Below, piece by piece: positions 1 to 8,932 of a DNA stretch of 13,531 nt. The stretch is from Clostridia bacterium. GTDB lineage: Bacteria; Bacillota_A; Clostridia; Oscillospirales; Acutalibacteraceae. The stretch covers positions 1 through 13,531 of the forward strand of contig JAFYOA010000018.1 in NCBI GenBank assembly GCA_017547865.1, written 5' to 3'. Every line of letters begins with the position of its first letter. Position 1 is the first letter of the stretch. The translations under genes and the position numbers were made by a program. The notes beneath the pieces are model-generated. The model was not told the origin of the DNA, did not search any database, and saw only the letters and a program-made list of their open reading frames with translations.

Positions 1-467
1 ATCTGATCGAACACGAACTGCGTGTATTCCCGGTCGTTGAGGCAGCACAGGCCGTAGCGGCCGTTCTTTTTGGAGGCAAACGCCAAATCGTCCGCTTCGC
101 CGCCGTCCTCCCGGCGGGAAACACCTTTTTCGGTGAGCATACGCCACTGCGGGTGGCGGTCATGCTCGCGGGTGTTGTAGATCAGGCTGTAATAACCTCA
201 CACGCGGATGCCGTTTTGGTGGCAGAACTGCTCTGTTTTGCGCATGGCGTCTTCTCTGCCCAGAAACGAACGGTGCAACACACCGGTTTTGGTGGGGTAA
301 TAGCACAGCCCCACATGAGACTGCAGATACAGCATAGCATAGTTGATCCCCGCGATCTTCAGGGATTCCACATACGTTTCGGGAGAAAACTCGCTCAAAA
401 AGCTTTCGTCCCAGTCATCGATATGCATATCGCACAGATGTCTTCGGTAAAGGTCGGAATACCACAT
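1..467 (-). pseudogene. Glycoside-hydrolase-like (TIM-barrel) gene, 5' part, interrupted by in-frame TGA; runs off left edge
   Basis: The ATG at 467 is preceded at good spacing by TAAGGAG, whose TAA is the stop codon of deoD, so this gene is the fourth in the operon. The first 89 codons read a protein starting MWYSDLYRR, with MHIDDWDE near residue 14 and a block SHVGLCYYPTKTG near residue 50. These match what I recall of uncharacterised cytoplasmic TIM-barrel glycosidases, often annotated alpha-L-fucosidase-like or with a beta-galactosidase trimerisation domain. A TGA at 198-200 stops the frame after GIRV. The same frame is then completely open for 65 codons to the window edge, starting GYYSLIYN and continuing with the conserved-looking DRHPQWR and GRYGLCCLN. 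A substitution or base-calling error, not an indel, therefore explains the break. TGA serves as a normal stop elsewhere in the window, so recoding is unlikely. The family assignment rests on memory of motifs and is moderate. Confidence 0.6.
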
Positions 468-477
468 ACTGCTCTCC

Positions 478-1206
478 TTACATATCATCCAGCGCCACGG
501 CGGTGTTCAGGGCAATTTCCATCATCTGGGTGAAAGAAATCTCCCGTTCCTTCGCGGTGGTGGCCTCTCCGGTGAGAATATGATCGGAGACGGTGCACAT
601 AGCCAGGGCACGCTTGCCGCTGCGGGCCGCGTTCATGTACAGGGCGGCGGCTTCCATTTCCACCGCCAGTACCCCCAGCTTCATCCATTTTTCGTTGGCG
701 TTGGGGTCATCATCGTAGAATGTATCGGAAGAAAGCAGGTTGCCCACATGGTAACGGGCACCCAGGGCTTCCGCCTGGGCCACCGCCTCCCGCAGCACTT
801 CGTAGCTGGCAATGGGGGCAAAATTCCCCCGCAGGCCGAACTGCTCGCCGTAAGCAGAATTGGTGCAGGCACCCATGCCGAAAATAATATCACGCACATG
901 AGCCTTTTCACTCATAGAGCCGGTGGAACCGATGCGGATGATATTCTCCACACCGAAGACGTGGAACAGTTCCCAACTGTAAATACCCATGGAAGGCATG
1001 CCCATGCCGCTGGCCATAACAGAGACACGGTGGCCCTTATACAGGCCGGTGTAGCCCTGCACACCGCGCACATTGTTCACCAGTTTGGCGTCTTCCAAAA
1101 AGTTCTCCGCAATGAATTTGGCACGCAGAGGATCCCCGGGCATCAGCACGGTTTTGGCAAAATCCTCCGGTTTTGCATCGATATGCGGGGTAGGATAATT
1201 GGCCAT
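478..1206 (-). CDS. deoD: Purine-nucleoside phosphorylase, DeoD type
   Basis: The 242-residue product has the length and nearly the sequence of hexameric bacterial PNP, which splits purine (deoxy)nucleosides with phosphate to a free base and (deoxy)ribose-1-phosphate in the cytoplasm. Family landmarks are in place with a constant +4 offset from E. coli DeoD. They are His8 (MANYPTPHID), the phosphate loop GDPLR at 24-28, IIRIGSTG around Arg91/Ser94, VEMEAAALY with Met184-Glu185 contacting the ribose, and TVSDH with Ser207-Asp208, the Asp being the catalytic acid. The ATG at 1206 follows a GGAGG-like site and lies only 12 bp after the GDPD stop. The next gene starts 10 bp beyond its own TAA, so it is an inner gene of a four-gene operon. 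No residue expected for catalysis is missing. Its position behind a beta-galactosidase suggests nucleoside salvage co-induced with sugar use. Confidence 0.95.
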   Translation of the reverse strand: MANYPTPHIDAKPEDFAKTVLMPGDPLRAKFIAENFLEDAKLVNNVRGVQGYTGLYKGHRVSVMASGMGMPSMGIYSWELFHVFGVENIIRIGSTGSMSEKAHVRDIIFGMGACTNSAYGEQFGLRGNFAPIASYEVLREAVAQAEALGARYHVGNLLSSDTFYDDDPNANEKWMKLGVLAVEMEAAALYMNAARSGKRALAMCTVSDHILTGEATTAKEREISFTQMMEIALNTAVALDDM

Positions 1207-1218
1207 TGCAAGCCCTCC

Positions 1219-1947
1219 TTACTCCAGAATGTTGGAAGTGATCTGATCCACGCCCCAGGCAGCCAGCTGTTCACCGGCTTCGGGGTCATCGCAGGTCCAC
1301 ACGTTCAGCACAATTCCGGCAGCGTGCAGGCGATCCACGATTTCCTTGGTGATCAGCGGATAATAGGCATCCAGATCCAGCTTGTCTTTCAGCAGACGAT
1401 CGATCAGCTCATCCCAGCTTTCCAGAATATGCACCAGGAACTGCGCCGGCTGGTTGGGGGAAGCCACACGCACTTTCAGCAGGTTATCATATTTAAAGGA
1501 AATGAAGATCACGTTTTCCAGATAATCCTGCTTGCGGATGATCTCCACAATGGCGTCGATCTCTTCCTGGGTGAAGTCGCTCTTCAGTTCCAGAACAGAA
1601 ACTTTACCATACTTTTTGCAAATGTTGATGTACTCATCCAGCGTAGGAATACGCAGATCGCTGCGGCTGCGGGTGCCGTCTTTATCCAGCAGCTGCAGGC
1701 TGCGCAGGGTCTCAAAGGTGGTCTCTTCCACCACCAGGTTATCCAGGCCAACACGCTGGGTGGTGCCGTCGTGAATCACAACAAACTTACCGTCGGCGGT
1801 GCGGTGCACGTCGGTTTCAATGCCAAAGTAGCTGCGGTTGCCGGCGGCCACAAAGGCTGCACAGGTGTTTTCGGTTTCCAGGCCGCTCAGGCCGCGGTGA
1901 GCCACCACTTTAGCCTCTTTGCTGTCGAATTTAATCGTATCCATCAT
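1219..1947 (-). CDS. Glycerophosphodiester phosphodiesterase family protein (UgpQ-like)
   Basis: The 242-residue soluble protein is a GDPD-family TIM barrel. These enzymes hydrolyse glycerophosphodiesters to sn-glycerol-3-phosphate and an alcohol. Visible motifs are AHRG with the catalytic His17-Arg18, ETENT at 24-28, GIETDV with metal ligands Glu44 and Asp46, VIHD with the second catalytic His59, LELK with Glu120, and the closing VWT...GVDQITSN strand at about 215-240. There is no signal peptide, so it should act in the cytoplasm. I start it at the ATG at 1947, not further upstream, because AGGAGG lies 9 nt before it. The longer frame, which reaches back into the beta-galactosidase gene, has no support. 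The ATG at 1944 is a possible alternative, giving a protein one residue shorter. It sits 43 bp after the beta-galactosidase stop and 12 bp before deoD. The exact substrate is unknown. Confidence 0.88.
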   Translation of the reverse strand: MMDTIKFDSKEAKVVAHRGLSGLETENTCAAFVAAGNRSYFGIETDVHRTADGKFVVIHDGTTQRVGLDNLVVEETTFETLRSLQLLDKDGTRSRSDLRIPTLDEYINICKKYGKVSVLELKSDFTQEEIDAIVEIIRKQDYLENVIFISFKYDNLLKVRVASPNQPAQFLVHILESWDELIDRLLKDKLDLDAYYPLITKEIVDRLHAAGIVLNVWTCDDPEAGEQLAAWGVDQITSNILE

Positions 1948-1990
1948 CAGAGTATTCCTCCTAAAATAATATCGCACAGCATTTGCTGCA

Positions 1991-5314
<3,324 letters not shown>

Positions 5315-5349
5315 TTACGATTTCAAAAAGAAAATCCCAATACAAGCAC

Positions 5350-5378
5350 AGTATACCACATTTACCCGGCGGGGTAAA
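5350..5378 (-). promoter_or_regulatory. Sigma-A-type promoter of the beta-galactosidase operon
   Basis: Read on the minus strand, TTTACC (5378-5373) and TATACT (5355-5350) are separated by exactly 17 nt, and the -10 has a TG one base upstream (extended -10). Transcription would start near 5343, leaving a leader of about 40 nt before the ATG at 5302. No other convincing promoter lies inside the four-gene minus-strand run. Confidence 0.7.
5361..5378. promoter_or_regulatory. Perfect inverted repeat, probable operator of the beta-galactosidase operon
   Basis: TTTACCC-GGCG-GGGTAAA is a perfect 7+4+7 inverted repeat. It covers the whole -35 box and most of the spacer of the minus-strand promoter, so a bound dimeric regulator would block RNA polymerase. 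It lies between the divergent beta-galactosidase and alpha/beta hydrolase genes and could act on both. No regulator gene is visible in the window, so the binding protein is unknown. A LacI- or GntR-type repressor is an inference only. Confidence 0.55.
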
Positions 5379-5415
5379 AGTCCGTTTTCAAAATTATTAT
5401 TTCATTATTTTAAAG

Positions 5416-5421
5416 AAAGGA
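5416..5421 (+). promoter_or_regulatory. Ribosome binding site that decides a TTG start
   Basis: AAAGGA lies 8 nt before the TTG at 5430. It is the only Shine-Dalgarno-like stretch ahead of the hydrolase frame, and there is no ATG or GTG near the N-terminus. The surrounding 20 bases (5413-5432) match 18 of 20 bases with the initiation region of uxaC (13328-13347), which also uses TTG. Confidence 0.6.
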
Positions 5422-5429
5422 ACATCGCC

Positions 5430-6395
5430 TTGTTTGTCTTTTTTGTACTGTTGTTCGCCGGCACGGCGCTGTTTGTATTTGCTGCCACCGTGTTTGTGTT
5501 CCGCCGGGCGCTGCTGCGCTGCCCGCCGCCGGATTACGCCAAAAAGGCGGTGCAGAAAAATATCCCGGTGGGAAAATACGGCGACCGTCTGGCCGCCTGC
5601 GCCAGGGAATTCGACAGCAGAACGCCGGAAAAGGTATGCATTCAAAGTTACGATGGCCTGCAGCTGCGCGGGCGGCTGTTTACCGCCGAAGAACCCCGGG
5701 CAGTGCTGCTGTTGATGCACGGCTACCATTCCTGTGCGGGGATCGACTTTGGCTGTGCGGCGGATTTTCTTTTGAACGAAATGCACATGCACCTGCTGTT
5801 TGCGGAACAGCGCACCCATGGCGAAAGTGAAGGCGAGTACATTACCTTTGGGGTGCGGGAGCGCTTTGACTGCCGGGACTGGGCCAACTACGCCGCCGCC
5901 CGTTTTGGCGAAGACCTGCCCATTCTGCTTTACGGGCTTTCCATGGGCGGGGCCACGGTGCTGATGGCCGCCGGACTGGACCTGCCAAAAAATGTGGCCG
6001 GCATTGTGGCAGACTGCGCCTTCACCACACCCCGGGCAATTTTTGCCCATGTGCTGCGGCAGAACCTGCACCTGCCCCGCTGGCCGTTTCTGCCGCTGTT
6101 CGGGCTGTTTTGCCGGTGGTGCGCCGGGTTTTCCATCGATGGCGCCTCCACGCTGGAGGCACTGGCCAAAAACGACCGGCCGGTGCTGCTCATCCACGGA
6201 GAAGACGATGATTTTGTGCCCACGGAGATGTCTTTGCAGAACTACGCGGCCTGCCGGGGTGAAAAAATGCTGCTGACGGTAAAGGGCGCCGCCCACGGGC
6301 TGAGCTACCTGGTCGAAGAAGCCGCCTGCAAGGCTGAGATCGCTGCTTTTATGGAACTGTGCCTACGGGAAAAACGGCTGGAAAAGGAGCTTTGA
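5430..6395 (+). CDS. Membrane-anchored alpha/beta hydrolase (serine esterase/peptidase-like)
   Basis: The 321-residue product begins with a hydrophobic segment (about residues 2-24) followed by Arg-Arg, so it is probably an N-terminally anchored protein. The rest is a complete alpha/beta hydrolase. It has LLLMHGYHS (oxyanion region, His97), the nucleophile elbow GLSMGG with Ser171, HGEDDDFVP with the acid near Asp260, and KGAAHG with His289. This is the BAAT/YqkD-like group of alpha/beta hydrolases with broad ester or amide substrates, and the substrate cannot be read from sequence. The start is TTG, chosen because AAAGGA lies 8 nt upstream and the TM segment would otherwise be lost. It is transcribed divergently from the beta-galactosidase across a 127-bp region and ends in TGA. 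I see no clear terminator after it and no convincing promoter of its own. Confidence 0.85.
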   Translation: MFVFFVLLFAGTALFVFAATVFVFRRALLRCPPPDYAKKAVQKNIPVGKYGDRLAACAREFDSRTPEKVCIQSYDGLQLRGRLFTAEEPRAVLLLMHGYHSCAGIDFGCAADFLLNEMHMHLLFAEQRTHGESEGEYITFGVRERFDCRDWANYAAARFGEDLPILLYGLSMGGATVLMAAGLDLPKNVAGIVADCAFTTPRAIFAHVLRQNLHLPRWPFLPLFGLFCRWCAGFSIDGASTLEALAKNDRPVLLIHGEDDDFVPTEMSLQNYAACRGEKMLLTVKGAAHGLSYLVEEAACKAEIAAFMELCLREKRLEKEL

Positions 6396-6484
6396 TTGTG
6401 CCATTTGCATTTGTTGCGGTTAATTTGTTGATAACAATATGCACTTTGCACAAATCGGGGGGGTAGCTTTGAACACTCTGCGTA

Positions 6485-6514
6485 TTGCGCTGCGCAGCAC
6501 GCTTTTGTTATAAT
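6485..6514 (+). promoter_or_regulatory. Probable promoter of the lipoprotein gene
   Basis: A perfect TATAAT at 6509-6514 stands 18 nt after a weak TTGCGC at 6485-6490. A 10-bp perfect palindrome GCTGCGCAGC (6489-6498) sits over the -35/spacer junction. Just past the expected start site a small hairpin, TGCGG-GATCGT-CCGCA (6520-6535), would form the 5' end of the mRNA. The rest of the 162-bp gap from 6396 to 6557 shows nothing I can name. Confidence 0.5.
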
Positions 6515-6557
6515 AAAAGTGCGGGATCGTCCGCACAAATGAAAAAGAGGTGATTAT

Positions 6558-7505
6558 ATGAAACGCACATTGGCCTGTATTTTAGCTGTTCTTTTATTGC
6601 TGCTGCCGCTGACGGCCTGCCAAAACGAAGAAACCCCGAGCGCCCCGGTCAGCACGGCGGAAAGCACGCCCGCAAGCGAAGCGGAAACAAGCAGTACAGC
6701 GGCTTCCTCTGCTGTTGAAATGACCGGCACCATTGTATACACCGGCACCCCCGGCGACAGCGCCTGGCCTGCCAACGTGCCCATGCCCCTGGAAGAACTG
6801 ACCTGGGGAATGGCCCCGGAAGAAGTGGAAGAAGCGCTGGCAGCCTATATGACCGACGGGCAAAGTGCCCGCTATGCCGAAGGTACCGTAAAAGCTTTAA
6901 CTGCGATCGAGGGCTTTTCTGCGGAAATTTACGGCCTGCCAACCCTGACCGAGAAAGCGGATGCGCTGGAGCTGGATTACATTCTCCCCATCGGCTACAA
7001 CGGGGATGAACCGGGCGCGCGGCTGAACGGCGTTTCGCTTCGCCTTGCCACCGACGACCCCGATGCACTGTATAAGCACATGGTAAGCCTGTACGGCGAA
7101 CCCACGGAAGCCTGGATGACAGACAATGAATGGGGCGAACGGATTTCTTTGGGGCATACGCTTGTTGAAAACTGCACCACCGTGTATTTCTGGAAGCCCA
7201 CCGAGGGTCTTTCCACCTACGACGAAAAGGTGCAGTGCATGGCCCTGGCCGCCTACCGCTGGTACTACGGCCGCTACGAGGACCCGACCGATTTGGAAGA
7301 CATCACCGAAATGGGCCCGCTGATGCCCGAGGATGTTTCCATGGTACAGCAGCGCTACAGCGAGCTGTACGACGGTTACATTGCGCTGGCGGTGCGCAGC
7401 GACAAGGATATTACCACTGCTCCCCACGTTGTTGTGTGCTTCCACACCGGCCCCAAAGTGCTGGTGGACCTGGGCGAGAAGTATCTTACTTACTTCGACG
7501 AATAA
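6558..7505 (+). CDS. Secreted lipoprotein of unknown function
   Basis: The 315-residue protein starts with a classical lipoprotein signal: Lys-Arg, a run of Leu (about 9-18) and the lipobox L-T-A-C with Cys21 as the acylated residue. A low-complexity Ser/Thr/Ala/Glu-rich spacer (about 22-58), typical of surface lipoproteins in Firmicutes, leads to a globular part. That part begins near LTWGMAPEEVEEAL, a WGM-x4-EV-type motif I recall from other uncharacterised Firmicute lipoproteins. The body alternates predicted strands and helices and contains the pattern LRLATDDPDALYKHMVSLYGEP (about 170-190). No catalytic motif is recognised. The start is firm, with GAGGTG 6 nt upstream of the ATG. It is preceded by its own promoter and followed 9 bp after the stop by a strong terminator, so it is probably monocistronic. 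It may bind a ligand or sense the surface, but no function is claimed. Confidence 0.8.
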   Translation: MKRTLACILAVLLLLLPLTACQNEETPSAPVSTAESTPASEAETSSTAASSAVEMTGTIVYTGTPGDSAWPANVPMPLEELTWGMAPEEVEEALAAYMTDGQSARYAEGTVKALTAIEGFSAEIYGLPTLTEKADALELDYILPIGYNGDEPGARLNGVSLRLATDDPDALYKHMVSLYGEPTEAWMTDNEWGERISLGHTLVENCTTVYFWKPTEGLSTYDEKVQCMALAAYRWYYGRYEDPTDLEDITEMGPLMPEDVSMVQQRYSELYDGYIALAVRSDKDITTAPHVVVCFHTGPKVLVDLGEKYLTYFDE

Positions 7506-7514
7506 TAAAAGAAA

Positions 7515-7550
7515 CTGCCCGAGAAAGAGCGCAAACTCTTTTTCGGGCAG
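7515..7550. terminator. Bidirectional rho-independent terminator
   Basis: The arms 7515-7529 and 7536-7550 pair over 15 positions, with one G-U, around a CGCAAA loop. The outer stem is CTGCCCGA/TCGGGCAG. The plus-strand side is followed by AAATTTTAG and the minus-strand side by a T-rich TTTCTTTTATTATT. It therefore serves the convergent lipoprotein and aldolase genes, whose stops are only about 60 bp apart. Confidence 0.9.
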
Positions 7551-7566
7551 AAATTTTAGCAATATT

Positions 7567-8331
7567 TTACTTCAGCATACCCAGCTGTTCCAGGGTCTTC
7601 TTCACCACGGCTTCCACCATGGCTTCGTTCATGCTGTTCACATCGCCGGGCTGGTTGCCGGCGGGGCGGCCGCAGCCGGGGTGCTTGCCGGGAATGGCCA
7701 TGCGGGCGCGCAGATCCATCAGCTTATCGATGTTCTCGCCGCCGAATTCCACCACGCCGCCGATCATAGCGGAATAGTAGGTGATCTTGGCGAAGAACTC
7801 CACTTCATCCATCACGAAGAAAGCACGGGTAAGGGTGTTGCCCACAGAGAGAGCACCGTGGTTCTGCAGCAGGAAAGCATCGTTGGTCTGAATGTAAGGC
7901 ATCAGGGAATCCGGCACTTCCATGGAAGAGGGGGTACCGTAAGCGCACACCGGCACAGTGCCAATGCTCAGCACGGCTTCGGGCAGGATGAGCTTATCCA
8001 GGGGCTTGTTGCACACGGCAAAAGCGGTGGCCATGGGCGGATGAGCGTGCACCACAGCGTTCACATCCGGGCGCTCTTTGTACACACGCAGGTGCATTTT
8101 GATTTCGGAAGAAGGATTCAGGGCGCCTTCCAGCTTGTTGCCCTCGCCGTCCACCTTAATGATCATATCCGGGGTCATATAGCCCTTGGAAACGCCGGTG
8201 GGGGTGCAATAAAATTCGTTGGGACCCACTTTTACGGAAATGTTACCGTCATTGGCGGCCACAAAGCCCTTCTGGTAAATACGGGAACCGATGTCACAAA
8301 TCTCGCGCTTGATCTGTTCGGCTGTCTGCAT
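7567..8331 (-). CDS. Class II aldolase/adducin family protein (L-fuculose-phosphate aldolase-like) with C-terminal tail
   Basis: The 254-residue product is a zinc-dependent class II aldolase of the FucA/AraD fold. Enzymes of this family split fuculose- or rhamnulose-1-phosphate to DHAP and lactaldehyde, or epimerise ribulose-5-phosphate. Visible are GFVAANDGNIS (about 22-32), PTGVSKG (44-50), the catalytic-acid segment SSE with Glu76, zinc ligands His95 and His97 (VVHAHPP) and third ligand His158 (LQNHGAL). It is about 40 residues longer than FucA. The extra part is a Gly/Pro-rich linker (about 213-233) and a short amphipathic helix (235-254, MVEAVVKKTLEQLG), like the encapsulation peptides of aldolases inside bacterial microcompartments. 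The start at 8331 has GAGAGGAG 8 nt upstream. The upstream in-frame ATG at 8409 is unsupported. No shell protein or fucose kinase gene is adjacent, so the exact sugar phosphate is open. Confidence 0.9.
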   Translation of the reverse strand: MQTAEQIKREICDIGSRIYQKGFVAANDGNISVKVGPNEFYCTPTGVSKGYMTPDMIIKVDGEGNKLEGALNPSSEIKMHLRVYKERPDVNAVVHAHPPMATAFAVCNKPLDKLILPEAVLSIGTVPVCAYGTPSSMEVPDSLMPYIQTNDAFLLQNHGALSVGNTLTRAFFVMDEVEFFAKITYYSAMIGGVVEFGGENIDKLMDLRARMAIPGKHPGCGRPAGNQPGDVNSMNEAMVEAVVKKTLEQLGMLK

Positions 8332-8436
8332 ACTGTTTTCTCCTCTCGCTCGCCGCAAACAGCTTTTTACTGCAGCGGCGCACCGTGTATTTTTTGAACA
8401 AAAACGCATAAAATTCTTTCAAGCGGTATTTTGCCG

Positions 8437-8471
8437 TTGATTTCACTCTGCGCATTTGCTATAATTATAAT
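8437..8471 (+). promoter_or_regulatory. Strong sigma-A-type promoter of the Cys/Asp-rich small protein gene
   Basis: TTGATT (8437-8442) and a perfect TATAAT (8460-8465) are 17 nt apart. A second perfect TATAAT follows immediately at 8466-8471. Transcription starting near 8472-8478 leaves a leader of about 85 nt before the ATG at 8561. This is the best sigma-A match in the window and predicts high expression. Confidence 0.75.
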
Positions 8472-8560
8472 CAATTCAGATTGGTTTGTCTATATCTGGC
8501 AATAAAAATGAACATCGCGCCTGCGGGCGACGAAATAAAAAGTACAAAGGAGTTATCACC

Positions 8561-8860
8561 ATGAGCAAACTGCTGTCTATCATTGGCGCTCTGGCTGTTG
8601 TTGCCGCTGCTGCGCTGGCCGTCCTCAATTTCTTCTACAAGATCGATTTCACCCTGTGCGTGGAAAAGAAGAAGGGTCTCTGCGACTGCGATGACGATTG
8701 CTGCTGCGATGACGATTGTGATTGCGATTGCGACGACGACTGCTGCTGCGAAGACGATGAGTGCTGCTGCGAAGCTGAAGAAGCCGCCGAAGAAATCGTT
8801 GAAGCTGTGGAAGAAGTTGCCGAAGCTGTCGAAGAAGCCGTGGAAGAAGTTACCGAGTAA
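8561..8860 (+). CDS. Small membrane protein with Asp/Cys-rich block and acidic heptad tail; function unknown
   Basis: The 99-residue protein has three parts. Residues 4-25 form one hydrophobic helix (SIIGALAVVAAAALAVL), flanked by Lys3 on one side and Lys27 and Lys36-38 on the other, which favours a cytoplasmic C-terminus. Residues 41-70 hold 14 of its 15 cysteines, mixed with 14 Asp. The octad DCDDDCCC occurs twice exactly (42-49, 56-63), and a third variant, EDDECCC, ends at 70. Residues 71-99 form an acidic helix with hydrophobic positions 79, 83, 86, 90, 93 and 97 in 4-3 heptad spacing. No basic residue follows Lys38. There is no lipobox. I know no named family. Metal binding or storage by the Cys/Asp block and oligomerisation through the tail are inference. 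The start is set by AAAGGAG 8 nt before the ATG. Its own promoter and terminator make it monocistronic. Confidence 0.85.
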   Translation: MSKLLSIIGALAVVAAAALAVLNFFYKIDFTLCVEKKKGLCDCDDDCCCDDDCDCDCDDDCCCEDDECCCEAEEAAEEIVEAVEEVAEAVEEAVEEVTE

Positions 8861-8865
8861 TTTCT

Positions 8866-8891
8866 GCAATATTCCGCAATATTCCGCAATA
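8866..8891 (+). repeat. Short tandem repeat, 2.6 copies of a 10-bp unit
   Basis: GCAATATTCC repeats at 8866-8875 and 8876-8885, followed by GCAATA at 8886-8891, directly between the small-protein stop and its terminator. Each unit contains the self-complementary AATATT. No function is evident. Confidence 0.8.
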
Positions 8892-8892
8892 C

Positions 8893-8922
8893 AAAAAGCT
8901 CCGTTTTAAACGGAGCTTTTTT
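8893..8922. terminator. Bidirectional rho-independent terminator
   Basis: AAAAAGCTCCG (8893-8903) pairs with CGGAGCTTTTT (8911-8921), and the T run continues to 8922. Read on the minus strand the same hairpin ends in a T run as well. It therefore separates the small-protein gene from the convergent glycosyltransferase gene, whose stop is at 8933-8935. Confidence 0.9.
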
Positions 8923-8932
8923 ATTTTGCAGA

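Noticed and set aside
160..200. Selenocysteine insertion at the TGA of the GH-like gene
   Set aside because: I could not build a stable hairpin with the usual bacterial SECIS spacing from the bases after TGA, and the family has no known Sec position.
5385..5413. Promoter for the alpha/beta hydrolase (TTTTCA ... TTTTAA)
   Set aside because: Both boxes match poorly, and the -10 would lie almost on the ribosome binding site.
8332..8409. Longer aldolase start at 8409
   Set aside because: The extra residues are Arg/Cys-rich and unlike the family. GAGAGGAG sits in front of the ATG at 8331.
8680..8775. Repetitive TGC/GAC stretch as a non-coding repeat or small CRISPR-like array
   Set aside because: The repeats are in frame and codon-level (synonymous variation GAT/GAC, TGC/TGT), with no spacers. 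They are part of the small protein's Cys/Asp block.
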